Assembly: GCF_003626635.1 (NCBI RefSeq)
Contig: NZ_RAZT01000010.1
Span: 186,001 to 250,000 of the forward strand
Source of the DNA: Micromonospora musae
GTDB taxonomy: Bacteria; Actinomycetota; Actinomycetes; Mycobacteriales; Micromonosporaceae
DNA length: 64,000 bases
Direction of reading: 5' to 3'
In this document: piece by piece, positions 23,478 to 30,820 of the stretch
Layout of the letters: the number at the start of each line of letters is the position of its first letter
How positions within the stretch are numbered: position 1 is the first letter of the stretch
Notes under the pieces: generated by a model
Told to the model about the DNA's origin: nothing
The model's input: the letters and a program-made list of their open reading frames with translations, nothing else
Database searches by the model: none
Made by a program: the position numbers and the translations under genes

Positions 23478-23552
23478 GATCGACTCGTGTTCCTGGAAGT
23501 CGGGGCATCACACGGTGTGGGACGGCCCGACTTCCAGGAAACCGAGTCGATC
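23478..23552. repeat. Palindromic intergenic element, copy 2
   Basis: 27-bp inverted arms (23478-23504 and 23526-23552) with two mismatches flank 21 bases. The outer part GATCGACTCG...CGAGTCGATC is the same as in the element at 14404-14485, and the inner TTCCTGGAAGTCG hairpins correspond. It lies between divergent-end genes 34 bases upstream of the small membrane-protein gene start and 19 bases past the esterase stop. Confidence 0.75.
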
Positions 23553-23570
23553 AAGCAGGGTGGCCGCGGC

Positions 23571-24974
23571 CTAGGTGAAGTGGCGTACCTCGGCGGCCCG
23601 CCCGGAGTACCCGGGCCAGCCCTGGGCGGTCAGCGCCTCGGCACCGCCGGAGGCGAACGACAACCAGGCCGAGCGGATCGGCGCGCCGCGATCGGACAAC
23701 TCGCTCCAGGTCAGGCCGGCGAGCATCGGGGCGTCCGCCCAGGCGAGTTCGTCGCCGAAGAGCAGGGGCAGGTCGCTGGTGTGGCAGGCGCGGTACGGCG
23801 AGGTCGACGCCGGATCGTCGATGCGGTACACGAAGACCCGCGCGCCGGCTCGGGCGAGCAGCCGGCCGAAGCGGAGGGTGGGCCGGGCGAAGACCGTCCG
23901 CGTCACCGCGTCGATGAGCCCATCCTCGACGGCGCGCCCGACCAGCGGCACCCGCCGGGAGATCGGACCGGCGGCCAGGTAGTAGGCGATCTCGCGGCGG
24001 GTGGTGCCGAGCACCACCTCCAGGCCCTCGGCGCCCGCCTGGGCGGCGGCTCGCCAGCCCGGGACGTCCGGCAGCGGATCCACGCCGGCGACCGGCCCGT
24101 AGACCGGGGCCATGCCGAATCCGGCGCGGCCCGACATGTCCCGCTCACTCGACTGCTGCGCGGCGAGCACCTCGGCCGTGGACGCCTCCCACGGATCCCG
24201 TCCCAGCCGGGTGAGGAAACGTTCGGCCACCCGTGCGGCCAGCGCGGGGTTGCCCAGTCCCAGGCCCAGCGGCGGGCTCTGCAGCACGGCCCGGCGCAGT
24301 AGCGGGCGCGCCTGCGCCACACCCAGCAGGCAGGCCACCGAGTGGGCGCCCGACGACTGTCCCACCACCGTCACGTTCTCCGGGTCGCCGCCCAGGTCGG
24401 CCGCGTTGTCGCGTACCCAGCGCAGCGCCTCGATCTGGTCGAGCAGGCCGAGGTTGCCGGGGGAGACGCCGGGCGCGCGCAGGTAGCCGAGCGCACCGAG
24501 CCGGTAGTTGACGCTCACCACGACCACGTCGCCCTCCCGGACGAGCCGGTCGGTGCGGTAGCGATCCCAGGATCCGGCGCCGGAGCGGTACGACCCGCCG
24601 TGCAGCCAGACCAGCACCGGCCGCCGCGCCGAATCGGCAGCTGGCGTCACGATCGTCAGGTTCAGGCAGTCCTCCGACTGCGCGCTCACCTCGGACCTGC
24701 CGGCGGGCTTCACGGACCGGTCCGCCGGCTGCGGGCTGGCGCCGCCGTGTTCCCGCGCGTCGCGTACCCCGGACCAGGGCTTCTCCGGCAAGGGTGGGGC
24801 GAAGCGCTCCGCGGTCGCGTACCGGACGCCGCGCAGGATCGTCAGCCCGTTCTCGCGTACGCCACGCAGGGTGCCGCCGCGCACGGTGACCAGCACGTCC
24901 TGCGGGGTCGGCGATGTCTCGGCGGGTACGACGTCGACGCCGGCGCCGTCCCGCGTGACCGGCTCGGACGTCAC
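23571..24974 (-). CDS. Type-B carboxylesterase (alpha/beta-hydrolase)
   Basis: The 467-residue hydrolase acts on esters. The oxyanion motif WLHGGSYRSG is present, the nucleophile elbow is VVGQSSGAHSVACLL (catalytic Ser), SEDCLNLTIVTP is the usual N-terminal signature, and YRACHTSDLPLLFG supplies the His. No signal peptide is seen. GTG 24974 has a GAGAGGGGCGGG tract upstream; the frame is open far beyond it but the extension is a shadow of neighbouring genes. The substrate is unknown. Confidence 0.93.
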   Translation of the reverse strand: MTSEPVTRDGAGVDVVPAETSPTPQDVLVTVRGGTLRGVRENGLTILRGVRYATAERFAPPLPEKPWSGVRDAREHGGASPQPADRSVKPAGRSEVSAQSEDCLNLTIVTPAADSARRPVLVWLHGGSYRSGAGSWDRYRTDRLVREGDVVVVSVNYRLGALGYLRAPGVSPGNLGLLDQIEALRWVRDNAADLGGDPENVTVVGQSSGAHSVACLLGVAQARPLLRRAVLQSPPLGLGLGNPALAARVAERFLTRLGRDPWEASTAEVLAAQQSSERDMSGRAGFGMAPVYGPVAGVDPLPDVPGWRAAAQAGAEGLEVVLGTTRREIAYYLAAGPISRRVPLVGRAVEDGLIDAVTRTVFARPTLRFGRLLARAGARVFVYRIDDPASTSPYRACHTSDLPLLFGDELAWADAPMLAGLTWSELSDRGAPIRSAWLSFASGGAEALTAQGWPGYSGRAAEVRHFT

Positions 24975-25079
24975 TGCGACCCGCCCCTCTCGCCGACGAT
25001 GCCACTGCCGGGGCGGGCCGGACGGCGACGACCCACCGGGAAGACGGCGCAACGGTAGCCCCACGGTCGGGCAGGCGAC

Positions 25080-25112
25080 GATGGCGTACGTCTCCACGAG
25101 ACGTACGCCATC
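25080..25112 (-). terminator. Terminator of the MFS gene
   Basis: A 15-bp perfect stem GATGGCGTACGTCTC / GAGACGTACGCCATC with loop CAC starts 12 bases past the MFS stop, between it and the esterase start. Confidence 0.8.
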
Positions 25113-25123
25113 AGCGGTGTGGG

Positions 25124-26311
25124 TCAGGCGGGTGCCTTCTTCGCGCTTCGGCGCAGCCCGAAGAGCGCGATGGCGGCGAGCAGGATGATGGCGACGCTGT
25201 ACTCGTCGGCGGTCATCGGCAGGCCGCCGCCGTAGACCACGAGGAAGCCCGCGATGACCGCGGGCAGGCCGAAGCCCACGTAGCAGACGACGTAGAGCAG
25301 GGAGAGGACGCTGGCGCGTTCGTGCGCCTCGACCAGGGGCAGGACGGTCTTGAGGCTGCCCTGGAAGCCGCCGCCGAAGCCGACGCCGCCCAGCGCGACG
25401 CCGACGAAGAAGCCGGCGACGAGGTCCATCATGACCGACACCAGCGTGACGATCATGCCCAGGATGAGGGCGCTGATGCCGGTGAGCATGATGGTGCGGG
25501 CGGGGGCGTTGCGCAGCAGGAACACGGTGATCGACGAGAGGCTGGCGAAGACGAAGAGGGCCACCCCACCGACCACGATCGAGGTGGGCCCGAGGGTGCG
25601 GACGAGGGCGGGGCCGAGCGCGCCGTAGAAACCGGCGAGCGCCCAGGCGGCGAAGAGCACCGGGACGACGGCGAGCACCGGCCCGCGTACGGCGTGCGGC
25701 AGCGTGATCTCCGGCCGGATGCTCCGCAGCGCCCCCCTCATCGGCGTGACGGTCTCCGACATCAGCACGATCCCGACGCCCTGGATCAGCAGGATCACCA
25801 GCAGGACGATGTACACGAGCCGGGTCGGCGCGGGCAGGAACTGGATGAACAGCGCCGACAGCAGCGCCCCGGTGCCGGTTCCGATGCCAGGCGCGAACGA
25901 GTTGGCGAGCGTGCCACGGGAGCGGTTGATGTCGAGCATGGCGGCGCCGATGGCGCCCGTGGCGGCGCCGGCCGCGAGCCCCTGCACCACTCGGGCGGCG
26001 AGAAGCGTGGGTACGCCGTTCGCGAAGACGAAGATGAGCAACGAGATCATCTGCACGGTGATCGCGGAGAGCAGGATCGGCCGGCGACCGACGTAGTCGG
26101 AGAGCTTGCCGAAGGTGAGCAGGGTGCCGAGCACCGCCACGGCGTAGACGGCGAACACCACGGTGGTGGTGATCGGTGAGAAGTGCCAGTGCTCCTGGTA
26201 GATCCCGTAGAGCGGGGTCGGGGCCGCCGAGGCGGCCAGGAAGGAGACCAGGATCGAGGCGAGCAGCACCAGGGAGGCGTTCGGTGAGAGGCGCGCCCCG
26301 GCGTTGCTCAT
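25124..26311 (-). CDS. Major facilitator superfamily transporter
   Basis: The 395-residue protein has twelve hydrophobic helices. The MFS loop 2-3 motif appears as GKLSDYVGRRPILL, and a motif C-like GLAAGAATGAIGAAML is in helix 5. It probably exports small molecules by proton antiport; the substrate is unknown. ATG 26311 has GGAGGAG about 9 bases upstream. The gene is monocistronic, with a terminator after it. Confidence 0.92.
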   Translation of the reverse strand: MSNAGARLSPNASLVLLASILVSFLAASAAPTPLYGIYQEHWHFSPITTTVVFAVYAVAVLGTLLTFGKLSDYVGRRPILLSAITVQMISLLIFVFANGVPTLLAARVVQGLAAGAATGAIGAAMLDINRSRGTLANSFAPGIGTGTGALLSALFIQFLPAPTRLVYIVLLVILLIQGVGIVLMSETVTPMRGALRSIRPEITLPHAVRGPVLAVVPVLFAAWALAGFYGALGPALVRTLGPTSIVVGGVALFVFASLSSITVFLLRNAPARTIMLTGISALILGMIVTLVSVMMDLVAGFFVGVALGGVGFGGGFQGSLKTVLPLVEAHERASVLSLLYVVCYVGFGLPAVIAGFLVVYGGGLPMTADEYSVAIILLAAIALFGLRRSAKKAPA

Positions 26312-26434
26312 GCTGCCTGCTCCTCCGGTGCCCACGGGTTGCCCGCCCGACCGACCTGCACCCCAGGTCACGCCCGGCGGATACCCGCTGCGCCCCGCCG
26401 CACTCCGGGCGGCCCGGCCGGGGCGTGCCGACGG

Positions 26435-27301
26435 TCAGAAGAGGGTCGGCGGCTCGACCGGGAGCGTAAGCGGGAGCGGGACCGGCAGGGGCGCGAGCTC
26501 GGGTATCCGAGCCCGTACCTCGTCGTGGAAACGCCGGGCGAGCAGCGGTGCGTCCGCGTTGTCCGGGGTGTGCACGAAGATCGTGGGGAAGCGGCCCTCC
26601 CGCAGCCACCCGGCGACGACCTCGACCCAGTGCTGCCAGCCCTCGACCGTCCGTTCGGTGTCGTCGCGCCCGAGGTAGCGCACGATCGGCCGGTCGGTCA
26701 GCGCGGCGGATCGCAGCGCCACCCGGGGCTTCTTCACCCAGGCGTCCCGTTCCGCGTCGCTGGTGGGCGGGCTCGAGAAGAAGGCGGTGGTGTCGAACGG
26801 GACCCACTCGGCGGTCACGGTGGCGAGCGTCTGCTCGAGGAGGCGTGCCGCTCGCGGGTCGTCGAAGAACGCGGGGTGGCGGACCTCCACGGCGTACCGG
26901 TGGGCGGTGGGGAGGCGGCGCAGGAAACGGGCGAGCACGGGCACGTCGGTGGGGCCGAACGAGCCCGGCAACTGGATCCAGAGGGCGTGGGCCCGTGGGC
27001 CGAGCGGCTCGATCGCGTCGAGGAACCCGTGCAGCGCGTCGTCGGCGTCGCGGAGTCGACGTTCGTGCGTGATGAGCTTCGGCAGCTTGACCACGAACCG
27101 GAAGTCCGGGCCGGTCTGCTCGGCCCACGACGCCACGGTCTCCCGGGCCGGGGTCGCGTAGAAGGTGGTGTTCCCTTCGACGGCGTCGCACCAGCCGGCG
27201 TAGTGCCGTAGCCGCTCGTCGGCGGGGAGCGGGTGCGCCAGGAATCGGCCCTGCCAGGCCCGGTGCGACCACATCGCGCAGCCCACGTGGAGACGCACCA
27301 C
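26435..27301 (-). CDS. DUF72 family protein (YecE-like)
   Basis: The 288-residue protein has a TIM-barrel-like DUF72 fold: VGCAMWSHRAWQGRF at the N-terminus, the EGNTTFYATPARETVASW signature, and a C-terminal IFVHTPDNADAPLLARRF. The family's catalytic activity is unknown; structural relatives are sugar-phosphate isomerases and endonuclease IV-like enzymes. GTG 27301 follows CGGAGGGTGGG. It is a single gene, divergent from the DUF2267 gene. Confidence 0.88.
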   Translation of the reverse strand: MVRLHVGCAMWSHRAWQGRFLAHPLPADERLRHYAGWCDAVEGNTTFYATPARETVASWAEQTGPDFRFVVKLPKLITHERRLRDADDALHGFLDAIEPLGPRAHALWIQLPGSFGPTDVPVLARFLRRLPTAHRYAVEVRHPAFFDDPRAARLLEQTLATVTAEWVPFDTTAFFSSPPTSDAERDAWVKKPRVALRSAALTDRPIVRYLGRDDTERTVEGWQHWVEVVAGWLREGRFPTIFVHTPDNADAPLLARRFHDEVRARIPELAPLPVPLPLTLPVEPPTLF

Positions 27302-27473
27302 TTCCCACCCTCCGACGGACCGACCGCGACCGGCCGCCCGATCCGGGGAGGCGTCGGCGGTCGCCGGAAACGGTATCCCGGCGCCGGTGCCGGCGTGGGG
27401 GTCGGTCGCCGGTCGCCGTTTGCCGTCGAGGGCTGTGGGTAGCCACGCATCTCCGGATCGGGAAGGACGGGTC

Positions 27474-27863
27474 ATGGCCGAGCTGAGCTTCTTCGACAAG
27501 GTGGCGGACCGGGCCGGCGTCCCGGAGGTGACCGCCCGAGCCCTCACCGAGGCCACCCTACTTACGCTCGCCGAGCGGATCAGCGGCGGCGAGGCGGGGG
27601 TTCTGGCCGGTCATGTGGCGCACGAGCTTCGGCCGCTGCTGGCCCGGACGGCGCCGGAGGAGCCCGAGGTGTTCGGGTACGACGAGTTCCTGCGCCGGGT
27701 CACCGAGCGCGCCCAGGTGAGCCCTCTCATCGCCGAGCGGGGCGCGGGGGCCGTTCTGCAGACCCTGCACCGCGTCGTGGGCCACCGGGAGTTCCTTGAG
27801 GCGCTGGCGCAGTTGCCGACGGAGATCCAGGCGCTGGCCGAGCCGGTGCCGCACACGCCCTGA
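27474..27863 (+). CDS. DUF2267 family protein
   Basis: The 129-residue soluble protein resembles DUF2267 (FFDKVADRAG at the N-terminus, TLLTLAERISGGEAGVLAGH, then YDEFLRRVTERAQVS). It is mainly helical, as two repeated helical bundles, and its role is unknown. ATG 27474 has GGAAGGA upstream. It precedes the Clp-N gene by 75 bases, and the operators of that gene begin 27 bases after its stop. Confidence 0.85.
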   Translation: MAELSFFDKVADRAGVPEVTARALTEATLLTLAERISGGEAGVLAGHVAHELRPLLARTAPEEPEVFGYDEFLRRVTERAQVSPLIAERGAGAVLQTLHRVVGHREFLEALAQLPTEIQALAEPVPHTP

Positions 27864-27889
27864 CCGTTCCGTTCGCCGTCGGGCCGAAG

Positions 27890-27937
27890 CGTCAACTCTG
27901 GGTTGACGATCCGGGTGCGTCAACCTAGAGTTGACGC
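27890..27937 (+). promoter_or_regulatory. Dual-operator promoter of the Clp-N/HTH gene
   Basis: Two copies of the palindrome GTCAAC-N5-GTTGAC (27891-27907 and 27919-27935, the second with one more pair on each side) are centred 28 bases apart. The right half of the first forms the -35 TTGACG (27903-27908). The second contains the -10 TAGAGT (27926-27931). The spacer is 17 bases. The predicted transcription start is the A of the ATG at 27938, giving a leaderless mRNA. A factor bound to either site would cover promoter elements. Confidence 0.7.
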
Positions 27938-28663
27938 ATGACTGATGCTTCCCCGACCAACAACCCGGTACGCCTGGACGACCTGATCCAGGCGATCAAG
28001 AAGGCCCGCAGCGAGCCGCTGGAGCAGCTCAGCGACGCCGTCCTCGTGGGAGACCACCTCGGTGAGGTGGCCGATCACCTCATCGGACACTTCGTGGACC
28101 AGGCCCGCCGCGCGGGTGCCTCCTGGACGGACATCGGCCGCAGCATGGGCGTCAGCAAGCAGGCGGCACAGAAGCGGTTCGTCGCCAAGGACGCGCCGCT
28201 CGACCCGCAGCAGGGCTTCCACCGCTACACCCCGCGGGCCCGCAACGTGGTGGTGATGTCGCAGAACGAGACGCGCGCCAGCGGGCACGCCGAGATCCGG
28301 CCGGAGCACATCGTGCTGGGGCTGCTCGGCGAGCCGGAGGCGCTCGCCGCGAAGGCGATCGTCGCCCAGGGCGTCACCCTGGAGCAGGTACGCGAGGCGG
28401 CCGTCGCCGCGCTGCCGACGCCCCCGGCCGAGGAGCCGCCCGCCCTCATCCCCTTCGACGCGCAGGCCAAGAAGGCGCTGGAGCTGACCTTCCGCGAGGC
28501 GCTGCGGCTCGGGCACAACTACGTCGGCACCGAGCACATCCTGCTCGCGCTGTTGGAGATGGAGAACGGCAGCGGCGTGCTGGCCGGCCTCGGCGTCGAC
28601 AAGGCCGCCGCCGAGGCCGACATCGTCGCCGCGCTCGAGGAGATCGTGCGGAACCGGGCCTGA
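27938..28663 (+). CDS. Clp N-terminal domain protein with N-terminal HTH
   Basis: The 241-residue protein has no ATPase domain. Residues about 10-95 form a helical region ending in an HTH (AGASWTDIGRSMGVSKQAAQ KRF is one helix-turn-helix stretch). Residues about 95-240 hold two Clp-N repeats (SGHAEIRPEHIVLGLLGE and LGHNYVGTEHILLALLEM), which in ClpA/C bind adaptors or substrates. It may be a regulator that senses a Clp-type ligand; that is inference. There is no ribosome-binding site, and the promoter predicts a leaderless transcript. Two palindromes overlapping the promoter suggest autoregulation. Confidence 0.9.
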   Translation: MTDASPTNNPVRLDDLIQAIKKARSEPLEQLSDAVLVGDHLGEVADHLIGHFVDQARRAGASWTDIGRSMGVSKQAAQKRFVAKDAPLDPQQGFHRYTPRARNVVVMSQNETRASGHAEIRPEHIVLGLLGEPEALAAKAIVAQGVTLEQVREAAVAALPTPPAEEPPALIPFDAQAKKALELTFREALRLGHNYVGTEHILLALLEMENGSGVLAGLGVDKAAAEADIVAALEEIVRNRA

Positions 28664-28678
28664 CCCGGCCGGGTCAGG
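28659..28678. terminator. Short palindrome over the convergent stop codons
   Basis: CCTGACCCGG-CCGGGTCAGG is a perfect 20-base palindrome that contains both the TGA of the Clp-N gene and the end of the convergent gene. It can form an 8-bp hairpin with a GGCC loop and may act as a compact bidirectional terminator. Confidence 0.45.
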
Positions 28679-29189
28679 AAGCGGTGGGGAAGCCGTACCG
28701 GGCCGCGTGCTCGGGGTCGGCCGGGTCGATCTGGCGGATGCCGGCGTCGGCGAGGCGCTTGTTGACCTCGTCGAGCTGCTCCCGCACCAACCGGGCCTCC
28801 TCCTCGGTCACTCGACCCCGGTGCGGCTTCCCGGCGTGCTCGACGGTGCCGTAGTCGATCCGCTCCGCGGCCTTGCGCGCCTTCGGCGGACGCACCCGCT
28901 CGGCGGTCTTGAGCAGCTGCGCCATCGGCGTGTCGGTGGCCAGCGAGTCGAACTCGCTGGCCGTGAGCACCACCCGGCGCGGCTCACCGTCGGGCTGGTC
29001 GTAGACCTCGACCACCGCCACGTCCAGCGCGGCGTCGTCGATGCTCTCCACCTCCAGTGGGGTGGCCTCCAGCTGCACGGGCCCGGCGACCAGGTCGGGG
29101 TGCTCCAACACCACGATGCGGACCACCTCGTCCTCCGCCTGCAGAACTGTGCCGCTGAAGTCGGAGACGCGGATCGTCTTCTTGCCCAT
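28674..29189 (-). CDS. Hypothetical cytoplasmic protein
   Basis: The 171-residue acidic protein is unrecognised. The N-terminal half (about 1-85) looks beta-rich (TIRVSDFSGTVL, VRIVVLEH). The second half is charged and helical, with KARKAAERIDYGTVEHAGKP and a predicted amphipathic helix EEEARLVREQLDEVNKRLADAG. There is no signal peptide and no Cys. ATG 29189. It is convergent with the Clp-N gene, leaving only 10 bases between stops. Confidence 0.8.
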   Translation of the reverse strand: MGKKTIRVSDFSGTVLQAEDEVVRIVVLEHPDLVAGPVQLEATPLEVESIDDAALDVAVVEVYDQPDGEPRRVVLTASEFDSLATDTPMAQLLKTAERVRPPKARKAAERIDYGTVEHAGKPHRGRVTEEEARLVREQLDEVNKRLADAGIRQIDPADPEHAARYGFPTAS

Positions 29190-29295
29190 GCGCGGAGCTA
29201 CTCCTGTCGTCGGCCGGATTCGGGACCAGAAGACGTTACCCGACAGGTGTGCGAAAACCTGGAGTGGACGGGCCCGTGTGTCGCCGCTCGCGCCG

Positions 29296-29493
29296 TCAGC
29301 GGCCGCCGCGCCCGTGCCGCGCGGACGCCCCGGCGGGCAGCTTGTTCAGCTCGGCCCAGCCCAGGGCCCGATCCGGGTCAGCGCAGGCCCGGACACCGCG
29401 GTACGGCGGCTGCGCCGGGAAGCGGGCGGCGATCCGGTTGCGCCAGCGGCGCTCGATCTCCTGCTGGTGCCGGTCGTTCGGCTGATTCGGCAT
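29296..29493 (-). CDS. Small basic hypothetical protein
   Basis: The 65-residue, Arg-rich protein begins MPNQPNDRHQQEIERRWRNR and carries a single Cys (GVRACADPD). No family is recognised. ATG 29493 has a GGGACGG tract upstream. It lies 107 bases from the start of the upstream-oriented neighbour and could be a separate unit. Confidence 0.5.
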   Translation of the reverse strand: MPNQPNDRHQQEIERRWRNRIAARFPAQPPYRGVRACADPDRALGWAELNKLPAGASARHGRGGR

Positions 29494-29825
29494 GACGTTC
29501 ACCGTCCCAGAGAAAGGTGTACATGTATGGAAATGGATGTGACGTGGGGATACGGCACCTGGTTCCCTTGCGCGGTAAGCAATCCGGAGCCGAGTCCCGC
29601 TACCCACGCCATCGGCTGAGCTGACCGCGCCGATCGACCGGACGTCGCCGCCGGCACCGCGTCCGCCCGTGGGTCGCCGGCCCGGTGCGGCTCGGGAGAG
29701 GCCGGTCCGCCCAACCCCGGGCGTCCGCTCGGCGTACGGTGATCGGCGACGAGACCCGCTGGCCGGGGTGCCGAGACGGTGAGCCGGACGCCACCGGGGG
29801 CGGGACGGTTCACGGAGGTGGTGGC
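29494..29825. other. Intergenic region between divergent genes, with a 30-codon ORF
   Basis: The region has a short plus ORF at 29527-29619 whose product begins MEMDVTWGYGTWFPCAVS. AAAGGTG lies 8 bases upstream of its ATG. A TACATGTA palindrome lies at 29519-29526. The remainder, 29620-29825, shows no gene or obvious hairpin; it leads to the GNAT start. Confidence 0.4.
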
Positions 29826-30488
29826 GTGCTCGACCGGCGACTCCACCTGCACCTGGCGACCTGGCTCGGGCAGTGGCCGGCCGGGCCCGGTCTGCACGTG
29901 GTCTCGTCGCACCGGCGCGCCCGCCCGGCCTGGGACGGCCGGCTGCGGCCCGCGCTCGCGGTCGGCACCGCGCACGGCGCCGTGCTCTCCGTACCGCCGG
30001 ACCGGGTCACGGCCGTGCGGGCGCTCACCGACCTTCCGCTGGATCGGCTGATCCCGGCCCTGCCCGCCGCCGTCGGCCTGCCCGACTGGACCACGCACGA
30101 CGGCCCGTTCCGGTGGAGCCTGGCGCCCGCGCCACTACCCGACGTGGGGGAGTGGATTCCGCCCACTGCGCCCGGGCTGCCGCCCTGGCTGCGACTCTTC
30201 GACTCCGACGTGCTGGTGGTACGCGCCCCGGACGGCCGCTACCTGGCCGGAGCGGGGGTGAAGCGGCACGACGCGTACGGTCACGAGCTGGCCGTCGGTA
30301 CCGCGCCGGAGGCCCGGGGTCGGGGGGTGGCCCGGCGGCTCGTCGCCCAGGCCGCCCGTCGGGTGCTCGACGAGGGGGCGGTCCCCACCTACCTGCACGG
30401 GCGGGGCAACCAGGCGTCGGCCCGGGTGGCCGAGGCCGCCGGGTTTCCCGACCGTGGCTGGCGCTCGTTCGGGGTGTACCCGCGCTGA
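29826..30488 (+). CDS. GNAT family N-acetyltransferase
   Basis: The 220-residue protein has an N-terminal half of unknown fold (about 1-115) and a C-terminal GNAT half. The acetyl-CoA loop is VGTAPEARGRGVARRLVAQA, and the terminal strand GRGNQASARVAEAAGFPDRG is the usual motif B. FR47-like proteins have this layout. GTG 29826 has GGAGG about 8 bases upstream. The target is unknown. Confidence 0.85.
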   Translation: MLDRRLHLHLATWLGQWPAGPGLHVVSSHRRARPAWDGRLRPALAVGTAHGAVLSVPPDRVTAVRALTDLPLDRLIPALPAAVGLPDWTTHDGPFRWSLAPAPLPDVGEWIPPTAPGLPPWLRLFDSDVLVVRAPDGRYLAGAGVKRHDAYGHELAVGTAPEARGRGVARRLVAQAARRVLDEGAVPTYLHGRGNQASARVAEAAGFPDRGWRSFGVYPR

Positions 30489-30820
30489 ACTCCGAGGTCG
30501 GTGCGGTGCCGAGTCGGGGATCGCCGCACGGTGGGCGCCGAGCGTGGCACCGGCGGCGAACCGGGACGGCTTCGGTGGCCGCGTACAGCGCGGACCGTGG
30601 ATCCCGGGCCGGATCCACGGTCCGCAGCCTCCCCCCAGGTCCCCGTGGGCGCGACCCACACACGTGCGGCCGCGTCTTCCGCTGATCACGCTACGTATCG
30701 AACGCCCCCGGAGCAAGACGCCTCGCGCCGGTTCGACGTGTCGAATAGTGGACTTGACCTGGGGAGGAGGCTGGTCGGCCGGCGCGCCACCCTCGTGACG
30801 CAGGGTGCGGGCTGAGCCTT
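30489..30820. other. Convergent intergenic region
   Basis: No convincing gene is present between the GNAT and GH3 stop codons. One strong hairpin (30590-30625) is annotated separately. The rest is GC-rich and lacks repeats that I can see. Confidence 0.6.
30590..30625. terminator. Bidirectional terminator
   Basis: A perfect 15-bp stem GCGGACCGTGGATCC / GGATCCACGGTCCGC with loop CGGGCC lies between the convergent GNAT and GH3 genes. Confidence 0.75.

Noticed and set aside
24975..27446. Single 1291-codon open frame spanning esterase, MFS and DUF72 genes
   Set aside because: It is a GC-rich shadow. Each covered gene has its own family domains, start and ribosome-binding site in its own frame.
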